Assembly: GCF_037040815.1 (NCBI RefSeq)
Contig: NZ_CP146232.1
Coordinates: forward strand, 1,302,001-1,366,000
Reading direction: 5' to 3'
DNA from: Pararoseomonas sp. SCSIO 73927
GTDB lineage: Bacteria > Pseudomonadota > Alphaproteobacteria > Acetobacterales > Acetobacteraceae
Length of the DNA stretch: 64,000 bases
This document shows, in pieces, positions 35,377-44,472 of this stretch. Both the position numbers and the translations under genes were made by a program. Numbering within the stretch: position 1 is the first letter of the stretch; every line of letters starts with the position of its first letter. Below the pieces are notes generated by a model. That model saw nothing but the letters and a program-made list of their open reading frames with translations, did no database searches and was not told where the DNA came from.

Positions 35377-36612
35377 TCAGCCGGTGCGGCTCGGCTGGTC
35401 TCCGTCGCGCCAGCCCTCGTCCAGGCCGATGGCGCCGCGCCTCGCGAGGGCGTTGATCTCCTCATCCGCGTAGCCGGCGTCGCGCATCACCTCGGCCGTG
35501 TGCTGGCCCAGGCGCGGCGGCGGCAGGCCGATAGCGGCGGGCGTCTCGCTGAGCTTCACGGGAAGGCCCGCCATCCGCATGGCGCCCAGGCCGGGCAGGT
35601 CGATCTCCGCCACCATCCCGCGCGCCGCGACCTGCTCCTCCGCCACCACCCTGTCGATGCGGTTGATCGGGCAGCACGGAACCTCGTTCGATCTCAGCAG
35701 CATCTCCCATTCCGCCACGCGGCGTGTCGCGACCGCGGCGCCGATGAGGTCGATCAGTTGCAACCTGTTCGCCACGCGCAGCGCGGCGTCGGCGAAGCGC
35801 GGATCGTCCACCCACTCCGGCCTCTCCAGCGCCGCGCAGAGGCCGCGCCACATGCGCTGATTGAAGGCAGAGATGACGATCCAGTCGTCGGCGGCGCGGT
35901 AGGCGCGGTATGTCGGGCTGGTCAGCGCGCCGCTGCCGCTCGGCCCCGGCACCTCGCCGGAGGCGAAGTAGCGCGTGACGAAGTGGGCAAGCATCGACAT
36001 CTGTCCCTCAAGCAGCGAGGTGTCCACGCGCTGCCCGCGCCCGGTGCGATGCCGCGCCTCCACCGCCATCATCACGCCGATGGTGGCGAGCATGCCCGCG
36101 CCAATATCCGCGACCGACATGCCCATCTTCACCGGGCCGCCGCCCTCCTCGCCTGTAATGCTCATGCCGCCGGCATAGGCCTGCATGAAAAGGTCGTTCG
36201 CGGGCTCCTCCGCCCGCGGACCGGTGGCGCCGAAGCCGCTGATGGCGCAGTAGATCAGGCGCGGGTTCGCGGCCTGCAGGCCCTCCCAGTCCAGCCCGGC
36301 CCGCGCGAGCGCGCCGATCCGGTAATTGTCTACAAGGACATCCGCGCCCTTGATCAGCCGCCGCGCGACGCCCGCGCCCTCTGGCGTCTTCAGGTCGATC
36401 GCGACACTGCGCTTGTTGCGGTTGGCGGAACCGTAATAGTAGCCCATGGCGCCGAAGAAGTGCGGCGGCCACGAGCGGCTGTCGTCCCCGGCACCGACAC
36501 GCTCGATCTTCACCACCTCGGCGCCGAAGTCGCCGAGCGTCATCGCGCAGTAGGGACCGGCCATGGCAACACCGACCTCGACCACCCGAAGGCCTGCGAG
36601 GGGCCCGCTCAT
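35377..36612 (-). CDS. CaiB/BaiF family CoA-transferase
   Basis: A 411-residue CoA-transferase beginning GLRVVEVGVAMAGPYCAM and TLGDFGAEVVKIERVG, with NRNKRSVAIDLKTPEG and the catalytic aspartate in MGMSVADIGAGML. It activates a carboxylic acid for the downstream hydratase and dehydrogenases. Its ribosome site is weak. It lies 37 bp before the FAS1-like gene and 173 bp after the MmgE/PrpD gene. Confidence 0.92.
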   Translation of the reverse strand: MSGPLAGLRVVEVGVAMAGPYCAMTLGDFGAEVVKIERVGAGDDSRSWPPHFFGAMGYYYGSANRNKRSVAIDLKTPEGAGVARRLIKGADVLVDNYRIGALARAGLDWEGLQAANPRLIYCAISGFGATGPRAEEPANDLFMQAYAGGMSITGEEGGGPVKMGMSVADIGAGMLATIGVMMAVEARHRTGRGQRVDTSLLEGQMSMLAHFVTRYFASGEVPGPSGSGALTSPTYRAYRAADDWIVISAFNQRMWRGLCAALERPEWVDDPRFADAALRVANRLQLIDLIGAAVATRRVAEWEMLLRSNEVPCCPINRIDRVVAEEQVAARGMVAEIDLPGLGAMRMAGLPVKLSETPAAIGLPPPRLGQHTAEVMRDAGYADEEINALARRGAIGLDEGWRDGDQPSRTG

Positions 36613-36785
36613 CGCGCGCACCCCGTCAGGTGAGCACCGGGGTTTACTGGCTGGATCAAACGCTTCTCCCGGAGAAGAGCCGGCCGGAACCGCCCCCTCA
36701 TTTGCTATGCGAGTTGCTTTCTCGCTACTGTCCCACGCTAGGCCCAACCCGTCCGGGCTGTAAACCGCTGGTGGCGGGGCTGCGC

Positions 36786-38144
36786 TCAGGCCGCCTCCAG
36801 CTCCGTCGCCGCGCCGAGCGTCGCGATGTCGTTCAGCCGATCGAAGAGCGCGGGCGCGCGCCGGCCCTCTCCCACGGAGGCCAGGCAGTCCATGAACTTC
36901 GCGCGCAGCTCGGCATCGGTCAGCGGCACGGCGGCGTGGCCGCGCGCGCGCCGGACGGATTCCTCCAGCCGCTCGCCGTTCCGCAGCGCCACCCGCACCG
37001 TATCGAAGGGCGCGGCCCCCGGCAGGGCCGGATCCGCCTCGTCGGTGGATGAGACGGTGACGCGCGCCATCAGCGCCCGCACCTCCGGGCGCTGCACGAA
37101 AGCGTCGGTCAGCTCCGTTAACCCGACCTTCCCGGCGATCACCGCGGCCGCCATGTCGAACTGCGCGCTGAACTTTGCCTCCAGCCCGGTCGCGGGCATG
37201 GCGTTGCGGAGCGTTCCGGCATGGGCGCGGCTCGTGACCACCTCGATCGTGTCGATCTCCTCCGCTCCAAGGGGCCGGCGCGCGAGCAGGGCGAGCATCG
37301 CGTCGGTCGCGCGGTGGCCGCAGTAGCAGATCGGGAACTTCTTGATGCTCAGCCGGTGCTCCAGGATGAGCCAGTCCTGGCCGAAGCCCCGGCTCGGTGC
37401 GTCCAGATCCTTCATCCGGCCGTGCGGGGAGATGGCGTAGAGGAAGCCGCGCGGGTGCTCGATGGCGTCGAGAGAGGCCGTCATCCCCGCTTGCGCTAGG
37501 CGGGCCGACATCACGCCCGCCTGCGCCGCGCGCCCGGCGTGGAAGGGCTTCGTCATCGTGCCGAAGTTGGCGCCCAGCCCTGCGCTCTGCGAGGCGCCGA
37601 GCGCGACGGCGTGGGCCGCCCGCTCCGCGTCCAGCCCGCGCAGCCTGGCGCAGGCCGCGGCCGCGCCGACAGCGCCGAACACGCCGGTCGGGTGCCATCC
37701 CTTCTCGTGGTGGAAGTCCTCGTCGTGGGCGATCAGCTCCGCCCAGACCTCGTAGCCCGCGACATAGGCTGCGACCATCTCCGCCCCCGTGGCGCCGAGC
37801 GCCTCGCCCTCCGCCAGGATTGCCGGGACGAGCACGGCGCTGGGATGGCCGCGCAGGGCCACGTCGTCGTAGTCGAGCGCGTGGGCGGCGGTGCCGTTGA
37901 TGAGGGCCGCCTCGGGGGCCGGTGCGCGCAGGGGGCCGAAGGTCAGGGCCGCCTCGCCCCGCGGCCCGGCGACGTCGAGCGCGTCGCGCAGGATACCGAC
38001 GACCGGCTCCTCCCGGCCGGCGATCATCACGCCGACGCAATCCACGAAGCCCGTCCGGGCGATGGCCGAGGCTTCCGCCGGGATTTCTTCGAATCGCAGG
38101 CCGCTGGCGAAGGCCCCGAGCGCGCGCGTGATGGAGGTGGCCAC
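36786..38144 (-). CDS. MmgE/PrpD family protein
   Basis: A 452-residue protein of the 2-methylcitrate dehydratase (PrpD)/cis-aconitate decarboxylase/immune-responsive-gene family. Family marks are ALINGTAAHALDYDDVALRGHPSAVLVPA, GWHPTGVFGAVGAAAACARL and KKFPICYCGHRATDAML. Members dehydrate or decarboxylate tricarboxylates. It is the most upstream gene of the minus-strand cluster and lies divergent to a second PrpD-family gene at 38561. Confidence 0.9.
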   Translation of the reverse strand: MATSITRALGAFASGLRFEEIPAEASAIARTGFVDCVGVMIAGREEPVVGILRDALDVAGPRGEAALTFGPLRAPAPEAALINGTAAHALDYDDVALRGHPSAVLVPAILAEGEALGATGAEMVAAYVAGYEVWAELIAHDEDFHHEKGWHPTGVFGAVGAAAACARLRGLDAERAAHAVALGASQSAGLGANFGTMTKPFHAGRAAQAGVMSARLAQAGMTASLDAIEHPRGFLYAISPHGRMKDLDAPSRGFGQDWLILEHRLSIKKFPICYCGHRATDAMLALLARRPLGAEEIDTIEVVTSRAHAGTLRNAMPATGLEAKFSAQFDMAAAVIAGKVGLTELTDAFVQRPEVRALMARVTVSSTDEADPALPGAAPFDTVRVALRNGERLEESVRRARGHAAVPLTDAELRAKFMDCLASVGEGRRAPALFDRLNDIATLGAATELEAA

Positions 38145-38560
38145 GGCTCAGCCCTCCTGCGCGCAGCGACGCGCATAGGCAGGACGGATTGCTGTCGGGA
38201 GCTCGGCCATTATCGAACGGTCCTCCAGCGCTGCCAACACCCGGTGGTCAGACTCCGGCCCGGCATTCGCGCAGCAAATGATTTATTTGTGCATTACGTT
38301 ACGGCTACCGCCGTTTGTCACGCGAGGTCAAGAAGCGGGACCAGATCGCGATCCCAAGTTCGGCAGGAAGCGCCTCTATTTGCATAGCGGATTTCCTGCC
38401 GCGTTGCGCGAGCAGCGGTACGGGCATACCATCCGCTCAAGAACCCCGCCCGGCCTCGGAGACGGGATCACGGGACGGAAGCCGCCATGACACGGATGTC
38501 CATTGTCGGCTCCTGCGCGCCCTGCCGCGCTGGAGTCTCGCCTGGCCGGGTACCCCGGCG
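38145..38560. other. Divergent intergenic region between two PrpD-family genes
   Basis: A 416-bp region that should hold promoters for both MmgE/PrpD genes. It includes an AT-rich patch (38275-38310). An ATG at 38487 with GGGACGGAAG upstream opens a 25-codon frame that stops at the presumed start of the next gene; it may be chance. No RNA gene or clear palindrome is visible. Confidence 0.5.
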
Positions 38561-39937
38561 TTGAGCGGCACGGAACCGCAGTCAGCCACGGGACGTCTGG
38601 CCGCCCGGGTGGCCGGGCTGAACGCAGCGGACCTTGTCCCGGAGGAGCGCGCGCTCGTCGCCAGGGCGGTGCTCGACACCGTCGCGGTGGGAGTGGCGGC
38701 GCGCGACGAACCGGCCGCACGCCTCGCGGTCCGGCGGGCTCTCGCGCAGGGTGAGGGACCCTGCACGCTCTGGACGGCCTCGGGCGCTCACCATGTGCGG
38801 GAGGAGGAGGCGGCCTGGGCGAACGGTGTCATGGCCCATGTCCTTGACTTCGACGACGTCACCTCGGCGATGCGCGGCCACCCTTCCGTTGCGATGCTGC
38901 CGGCCATTCTCGCCCTCGCCGAGGCCGAGGGGCTGCAGGTGGACGACGTCACCACCGCCTATGCCGCGGGGTTCGAGGTGATTGCCGCGCTCTCGGCCGC
39001 CATGGCCGCGCCGCACTACGCCCTGGGCTGGCACAGCACGGCGACGATCGGCGCGATCGGGGCTGCGGCGGCCTGCGCCCGTCTGCTCCGGCTGGACGGG
39101 GCGCGGGTCGCGCACGCGATCGGGCTCGCCGTCACCCAGGCGGCCGGCACGCGGGCCAGTTTCGGCACCATGGCCAAGTCGGTACAGGCGGGGAACGCGA
39201 ACCTGACCGGACTGCGCGCCGCGCGGCTGGCGGAAATCGGCTTCGACGCGGCACCGGACGCTCTCGGCGGCGCCCTGGGCTTCGCTTGTCTCGGCGGTGG
39301 CGGGATGCTGGCCCTGCCCGGGGCACGCGACGCGCCCGCCCTGCTGCAGCACGGGCTGGAGGTGAAGAAGTATCCGCTGTGCTACGCGACACACCGCGCG
39401 CTGGACGCGGTGCTGGACCTGCGCGCGGCGCACGGGCTGACGCTGGCCGATGTGGAGGCCGTGCATGTCCACACCTCGTCCGGCGCGCTGGCGCCGCTGA
39501 TCCACCACCGCCCGACAACCGGCCTCGATGCCAAGTTCTCCATGGAGTTCGCGATGGCGGCCGCGCTGGCGGACGGCGCCTTGCGTCTCGCCAGCTTCAA
39601 GGATGCGGCGGTGCGCCGGCCCGCGCTCCAGGCTTTCCTGCCCAATGTGACCGCTGATGAGGCCAGGGGCGCACTGCTGCCGCGCTGGGCGGAGGTGACG
39701 CTGCGGCTGAAGGACGGCCGCACCCTCTCGACCCGCCGGGACGCGCTGCGCGGCGGGATCGAGGATCCCCTGAGCGAGGGCGATCTGCTGGCCAAGTCCG
39801 CCGACTGCTTCGCGCATGGCGGCGGCGCGCCGACAGGGGCGGCCGCCCTCCTCGCCGCTTTCAAGAACCCGCGCCGGGCGGCCGGGCCGGCGCTGCGCGA
39901 GGCGCTGACCGGCACCGTACTGGAGGAGGCCATATAA
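38561..39937 (+). CDS. MmgE/PrpD family protein
   Basis: The open frame extends further upstream, but family similarity begins near GRLAARVAGLNAADLVPEE. There is no in-frame ATG close by. I propose the TTG at 38561, giving 458 residues, which fits the family; a GTG at 38609 is an alternative, and the ribosome site is poor for both. Marks are MAHVLDFDDVTSAMRGHPSVAM, GWHSTATIGAIGAAAACARL and EVKKYPLCYATHRALDAVL. The stop overlaps the following TctC start (TAATG). It is a paralogue of the divergent gene at 36786-38144. Confidence 0.85.
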   Translation: MSGTEPQSATGRLAARVAGLNAADLVPEERALVARAVLDTVAVGVAARDEPAARLAVRRALAQGEGPCTLWTASGAHHVREEEAAWANGVMAHVLDFDDVTSAMRGHPSVAMLPAILALAEAEGLQVDDVTTAYAAGFEVIAALSAAMAAPHYALGWHSTATIGAIGAAAACARLLRLDGARVAHAIGLAVTQAAGTRASFGTMAKSVQAGNANLTGLRAARLAEIGFDAAPDALGGALGFACLGGGGMLALPGARDAPALLQHGLEVKKYPLCYATHRALDAVLDLRAAHGLTLADVEAVHVHTSSGALAPLIHHRPTTGLDAKFSMEFAMAAALADGALRLASFKDAAVRRPALQAFLPNVTADEARGALLPRWAEVTLRLKDGRTLSTRRDALRGGIEDPLSEGDLLAKSADCFAHGGGAPTGAAALLAAFKNPRRAAGPALREALTGTVLEEAI

Positions 39938-40902
39938 TGCCCCACCGCAGACATGTCCTGGCGGGCGCTGCCGCGCTCGCGTTTCCGGCATTGCGGCCGG
40001 TCCGGGCGCAGGGCTGGCCGAACCGCCCCCTGCGCCTGGTGGCCACCTTCGAGCCCGGCGGGGCAGCGGACCAACTCGCCCGCGCCATCGCTGCGGGCCT
40101 GGGGCCGGAGCTCGGCCAGACCGTGGTGGTGGAGAACCGCACCGGCGCGGCCGGCAATATCGGGACGGAGATGGTGGCGCGTGCGAATGACGGCCACACC
40201 TTCCTGCTCTGCAGCACCGGGCCAATGGCGTACCATACCATCCTGTTCCGGTCCCTTCCCTTCGACCCGCAGAAGGATTTCACGCCGATCGGATTTGCCG
40301 CCTGGTCGCCGAACATCTTCGCCACGCGGAACGACCTCGGATGGAAGCGGCTGGACGAGGTCGTGGCCGCCGCCAAGGCAGCGCCGGGTAAGCTGAACTT
40401 CGGCAGCGCCGGCACCGGCACCACGCAGCACCTCGCGGGGGAGATGCTTCAGGAGGCCGCCGGAATCCACCTGACCCACGTGCCCTACCGCGGCGGCGCG
40501 CCGGCGCTGCGGGACCTTCTGGGAGGGCAGCTGGAGCTTCTCGTCACGACCGGCTCTGGCGCCAACATGATGCGGGAGGGGAAAATCACCCCGATCGCGG
40601 TGATGGGCGAGAAGCGGATCGCCGCCCTTCCAGACACACCCACGATGCAGGAGGCCGGGCTGCGGGGCTTCTCCGCCACGGCCTGGTACGGCGTCGTCGG
40701 TCCTGGCGGCCTACCCGCCCCCGCCGTTGCCCGCATGTCCGCCGCGCTCCGCGCCGCGCTGACCGACGAGAATCTGATCGCGCGGATGCGCGACCAGACC
40801 ATGGACGTCCAGTTCAGCACCCCGGACGACTTCGCGTCGTTCATCGCTGTCGAGCGGCGGAAGTGGCAACCCGTGGCGCAACGGTTCGCCGGTACCATGT
40901 AG
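39937..40902 (+). CDS. TctC/Bug-family binding protein
   Basis: A 321-residue exported protein with leader HRRHVLAGAAALAFPALRPV cleaved near RAQ, and signature RLVATFEPGGAADQLARAIA plus NRTGAAGNIG. The TAATG overlap with the PrpD-family gene shows that the two are translated together, so the binding protein probably delivers that enzyme's substrate. Confidence 0.9.
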   Translation: MPHRRHVLAGAAALAFPALRPVRAQGWPNRPLRLVATFEPGGAADQLARAIAAGLGPELGQTVVVENRTGAAGNIGTEMVARANDGHTFLLCSTGPMAYHTILFRSLPFDPQKDFTPIGFAAWSPNIFATRNDLGWKRLDEVVAAAKAAPGKLNFGSAGTGTTQHLAGEMLQEAAGIHLTHVPYRGGAPALRDLLGGQLELLVTTGSGANMMREGKITPIAVMGEKRIAALPDTPTMQEAGLRGFSATAWYGVVGPGGLPAPAVARMSAALRAALTDENLIARMRDQTMDVQFSTPDDFASFIAVERRKWQPVAQRFAGTM

Positions 40903-41076
40903 GGCCTGCCTCTCATCCCGCCGCGGCCCAGGGCCGGACCAGGATCGCGGTGACGGCTCCACCCGGAAAGTTGCGCCGGGTGCTGCCTGGCTCACGATCC
41001 CGGCGCCGCTGAACGCCTCCTCCGACGACGTTCGCCAGTCTTGCGTTACTTCCTTGATCCGGCACCGAGGAGGCGG

Positions 41077-41307
41077 CTAGGCCATGAAGAAGCCGCCGTT
41101 CACGTCGAGCGTGGTGCCGGTGACGAAGCCGGCGTGTTCCCCGACGAGGTAGAGCGCTGCAGCGGCGATCTCCTCCGGCAGGCCCATGCGGCCCACCGAA
41201 ATCCGGCGCGCGAACTCCTCGTTCATGCCCGGCGCAGCGCCCGCCGCCCTCGGCGTGTCGATGCGGCCCGGCGCGATGGCTTTCGCCGTCACGCCGTGCC
41301 CTGCGCA
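41077..41307 (-). pseudogene. C-terminal remnant of a short-chain dehydrogenase/reductase
   Basis: The reading frame AGHGVTAKAIAPGRIDTPR, then GRMGLPEEIAAAALYLVGEHAGFVTGTTLDVNGGFFMA, is the last third of an SDR (FabG-type). The Rossmann N-terminus, NNAG and YxxxK catalytic residues are missing. Upstream the frame runs without a stop straight into sequence typical of IS3 OrfB, so the SDR was cut and joined in frame to an insertion-sequence remnant. Confidence 0.8.
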
Positions 41308-41459
41308 CTCGATAGCCACCAGCGCCGCCTCGTGATCGGCCACCCGCGGTGCCCTGCGCTGCACGGACCGGTGCTGCCCCAGCACCCGGCAGGCGAACCG
41401 CTCCGAGACGTCCAGCGTGCCCGTGACTTGCCTGACGCAGGTCCGACAACGCGCGGCGC
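41308..41459 (-). pseudogene. IS3-family OrfB remnant (first ~50 codons)
   Basis: Directly after OrfA, in the -1 frame, the minus strand reads TLDVSERFACRVLGQHRSVQ, then PRVADHEAALVA, the conserved start of IS3-type OrfB transposases. The catalytic DDE part is absent; near 41307 the frame passes into an SDR tail. The element is therefore dead unless helped in trans. Confidence 0.75.
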
Positions 41460-41738
41460 TTACGGGTTTTCCGAGGCGGCTTCCTTCAGCACCAGCTTCT
41501 CCAGGGTGAGGTCCGCCACCGCCCGGCGAAGCCTGCCGTTCTCCTTCGCCAGCACCTTCAACCGCTTCGCCTGGTCCAGCTTCAGCCCACCGTACTCACT
41601 TCGCCGCCGATAGTAGGTCTGCTCCGTCACCCCGATCACGCGCACGACTTCGACCGCCGACTTCCCCTGCGCCAGCAGCACCTTGACCTGGCCCAGCTTG
41701 GCCACGATTTCCTCCGGCTTGTGGTGCTTCGTCGCCAT
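41460..41738 (-). mobile_element. IS3-family OrfA (partial IS element)
   Basis: The 92-residue OrfA starts MATKHHKPEEIVAKLGQVKV, with a helix-turn-helix (AVEVVRVIGVTEQTYYRRRS) and a leucine-zipper-like tail (VLAKENGRLRRAVADLTLEK) ending KEAASENP. This is the full length of such OrfA proteins. GGAGG lies 8 bp before ATG 41738; a GTG at 41753 is an alternative. The left end of the element should lie within about 60 bp upstream, but I cannot identify the terminal repeat because the right end is lost. Confidence 0.85.
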
Positions 41739-41878
41739 CTCCACGCCCTCCACGGATCCGTCGGACTCACATTACCGGCGGACCGCTTCTACGAGGGCTA
41801 GGTCAGCCGGACCGACCCAGCGGAACCCATTGGGCCGGCCGCGCCGCCGTGCGATCCGGCCGGACACGGTGCGGCGGG

Positions 41879-42940
41879 TCAGAACCGCATCAGGTCGCGC
41901 CCCGCCACGACCCGGCCGGGGAACACCGCGGCGATGCTCCGCAGGTCGGCCTCGGTCGCCCGCGTGTAGTGCGACAGCACCACCATCCCGACCCCGGCCG
42001 CCGCGGCGAGCTCGCCGACCCGGCGCGGCGACAGGTGGCCCCGCTGCGCCTGCGCGGGGGTGAAGCCCGGGGGCAGGTCGGAGTCGTCGTCGCTCACCAT
42101 CTCCGCCACCAGCACGTCGGAGCCGCGGGCCAGCCGCTCCACGTCCCGGCTCGGGCCGGTGTCGCCGGTGAAGGTAATCGCCCGTCCCCCGGCCTCGATC
42201 CGGAGGGACAGGGAGACGGCCCCGGCCGGGCGCCTGACGCCGCGGCCGGAATAATGTGTGTTCTCGACCGCCGTGACGCGGATGGTCCCGTCGTCGTAGG
42301 CCGCGCCCGGACGCAGGGTCACGACCTCCAGGCCGTCCGTCCCGGCCCGCGCCCCTCCCTGGCTCGACCTGCCCCGGTTCGACCCGCCCCGGTTCTGCGC
42401 ACCCGCGCCCGGCCCCTCGGCGCGGGCCTCGGCCTGCCGGATGGCGCCGCTCACCCCGATGAGACGCCCCGCCGCCGCGGCGTAGGCCGCGACGCCCGGC
42501 GGCCCGAGCAGCCGCAGCCGCGGCGGCGCGCCGGGGAAGAGCCCGGCGGTGGCGCGGAAGCTGAGCAGCGCCGGCAGGTCGGCCGTGTGGTCGTCGTGCA
42601 GGTGGGTGAGCAGCACGGCGCTCACGTCCGTCGGCTCCAGCCCGGCGGCGGCGAGCTGCCGGGTGGCGCCGATCCCGGCATCGACGAGGTAGTGCCGCCC
42701 GCCGGCGGTGAGCAGCGTGGCGATGCCGTTGCGCTCGCGCGACACCATCGGCCCGGGGCCGACGCCGAGCAGGGTGATGGTGGTCCCGCCCGCCGCCGGC
42801 GCACCGGACGCGGCGTCGCCCGGCGGCGAGGCCGCGGGCGCCTGCGCACCGGCGCGCGTCACGGTCCCCGCCGCGAGCGACAGGACCGCGGCGAGGGCGA
42901 GGACGGCGCGCCGCGTGCGTCGGCGAGGGGGGAAAGGCAT
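41879..42940 (-). CDS. Exported MBL-fold metal-dependent hydrolase
   Basis: A 353-residue protein with a signal peptide containing an arginine cluster (PPRRRTRRAVLALAAVLSLAAG) and cleavage near AGAQA, possibly Tat. The metallo-beta-lactamase core includes LVDAGIG, HLHDDHTADL (HxHxDH), an ENTHYSG histidine, FTGDTGPS and LSHYTRATEADL, a layout close to RNase Z/arylsulfatase-type hydrolases. An insert near residues 185-215 is rich in Gly, Arg and Ser. AGGAG precedes ATG 42940. It is intact in a region of broken genes, and its substrate is unknown. Confidence 0.88.
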   Translation of the reverse strand: MPFPPRRRTRRAVLALAAVLSLAAGTVTRAGAQAPAASPPGDAASGAPAAGGTTITLLGVGPGPMVSRERNGIATLLTAGGRHYLVDAGIGATRQLAAAGLEPTDVSAVLLTHLHDDHTADLPALLSFRATAGLFPGAPPRLRLLGPPGVAAYAAAAGRLIGVSGAIRQAEARAEGPGAGAQNRGGSNRGRSSQGGARAGTDGLEVVTLRPGAAYDDGTIRVTAVENTHYSGRGVRRPAGAVSLSLRIEAGGRAITFTGDTGPSRDVERLARGSDVLVAEMVSDDDSDLPPGFTPAQAQRGHLSPRRVGELAAAAGVGMVVLSHYTRATEADLRSIAAVFPGRVVAGRDLMRF

Positions 42941-43327
42941 GATCGGGCGCTCCTGTCCTTGCGTCGCAGCGGGCCCCCGGACCCGGACTCCCGTCCCGCT
43001 CGCCCGCGCCCCTCGCGGGCCTGAGGGGCGCGGGCCGGGGGCGGCCGTCGCTCCGGGCGCCGTCGGCTTCGTTCCTCGCCGGAACGGCGGTCCCACGGCG
43101 GCGTTTCCACGATCACCCGCCGCGGGGACGGCGCGAACGTCTCGACGGGGCGCGAGGGAGGCGCGTCCGCGGGACGAGGCGGCTGACCCGCTCGCCGTCG
43201 AGCGAGCCCAGCCTGGACTTTCCGTCAGGACCGTATCGCTTCTGTCCGGAAAGCGGCGACAAATCGGCCATCAACCAAAGGAGGGCTGACGTCTTCTGCG
43301 ACGTATCCGCAGACAGGGGAATGGCGC
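42941..43327. other. Intergenic stretch without a recognised gene
   Basis: A 387-bp gap between the divergent MBL hydrolase and the broken SDR gene. Open frames here are short or are GC-rich shadows. No RNA gene, repeat or terminator is evident. Confidence 0.45.
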
Positions 43328-43654
43328 ATGGCCGACGGAAGCAGCGTTGACGAGATCGGTGGCAAGATCGCGGTGATCACCGGGGCGGCGAGCGGGATCG
43401 GCCGCGCGACGACCGAGCTCTTCGTCGAGCGCGGCGAAGGTCGTCGCGGTGGACATCAACCCCGAGGTGGAGCGCCTGGCGTCCGAAGAGCTGGTGCCGC
43501 TGGTCGCCGACGTGGCGGCGGACGGCAGCGCCGAGAAGGCGGTGGCGACGGCCGTCGAGCGCTTCGGGCGGCTCGACATCCTCGTGAACAACGCGGGCTA
43601 CATCAAAACGGCCAGGCTGCCGAGCGAAAAGCCTCGGCTAGTCATTGCTCCTTA
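43328..43654 (+). pseudogene. N-terminal remnant of a short-chain dehydrogenase, frameshifted
   Basis: The frame starts MADGSSVDEIGGKIAVITGA and continues with the SDR cofactor loop TGAASGIGRATTELF. Near 43436 two bases appear to be missing (GGCGAAG where GGCGCGAAG would be expected), and the reading continues in another frame as KVVAVDINPEVERLASEELV, then FGRLDILVNNAGYIKTA. It stops after NNAG, so the catalytic Tyr-Lys half is lost. It lies on the opposite strand from the SDR tail at 41077. Confidence 0.8.
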
Positions 43655-43752
43655 GATCACATGGCGACTGATCGATCAATCAAGCCGTGGCATGTCCCCG
43701 GGCAAGTTTACAGTCGCGGCCACCCGCCTCGCAGCGGGGAAAATGGGACGCC

Positions 43753-43851
43753 ATGAGCGCCCGGGCCGTGAAGCTCCGGTCCAGCCATGTCGCCCTGATC
43801 TCCCATCCTCGGGCGGTCGCCGGGCTCGTCCAGGAAGCGGCCGGTCGCTGA
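43753..43851 (+). pseudogene. Possible C-terminal remnant of an alpha/beta hydrolase
   Basis: A 32-codon frame, MSARAVKLRSSHVALISHPR, then AVAGLVQEAAGR. The SSHVAxxSHPxxVAxLxxEAA pattern matches the C-terminal end, with the catalytic histidine, of many alpha/beta hydrolases. Nothing upstream continues the fold. The similarity is short, so the call is tentative. Confidence 0.45.
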
Positions 43852-43857
43852 GGGCAC

Positions 43858-44472
43858 CTACCCGCCCCATGGGCATAAGCCGGTCCCGCCCTGGCAACGC
43901 CGGTACTCCACCGGCGTCGTGCCGGCCCGCCTAGCGAAGGCACGCCAAAGAGTGCCGGCGTCCCTGAATCCGCAGGCGCCCGCGACCTGCTTCGTGGCCA
44001 TGCTTCTGCTCTCGAGAAGCCGCCGCGCGGCCTCGATCCGCACGCCCTCGACATATGTGGCCGGCATCAGCCCCGTCTCGACCTGAAACAGGCGCACGAA
44101 GTGCCGCGGGCTCATCCCGGTCCGGGCTGGAAGGCGCTCGACGCCGTGGTCCTCGGCGGGATGTGCGGCGACCCAGCGCTGGACCTCCTGCAAGGCGGAA
44201 CGCCCGACCGGCGCGCCGAGGCCGTGCCGGCTCAACTGCATCTGCCCGCCGCCGTGCTCGAAGAACATGACGAACTGCGCCGCGACCTGCCGCGCGAGCT
44301 CTCCCCAATTCTCTTCCACCAGCGCCAGGGCGAGGTCGAGGCCCGCCGTCACCCCGGCGGCCGTCCGGAGCGGCCCGTCGAAGTTGAGGATGGCATCTGG
44401 CTCGACCCGAGCCGCGGGACAGCGACCGGCGAGCGCCTCCGGCACGGCCCAGTCCGTCGTCACGCGACGCAC
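43858..44472 (-). pseudogene. GlxA-type AraC regulator missing its sensor domain
   Basis: A 204-residue frame from a GTG. Residues 1-90 match the end of the DJ-1/PfpI-like domain (FDGPLRTAAGVTAGLDLALALVEE), and residues 95-200 form an AraC double helix-turn-helix (MSPRHFVRLFQVETGLMPAT, then GFRDAGTLWRAFARRAGTTP). GlxA proteins are about 320 residues. A TAG stands in frame just before AGLLEVRRVTTDW, and no DJ-1 core is readable further upstream, so the gene is truncated. A short DNA-binding product cannot be excluded. Confidence 0.75.

Noticed and set aside
35377..38040. An 887-codon frame suggesting a fusion with CaiB
   Set aside because: The N-terminal half is Arg/Gly-rich noise antisense or out of frame to the MmgE/PrpD gene. 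The CaiB family start at 36612 is clear.
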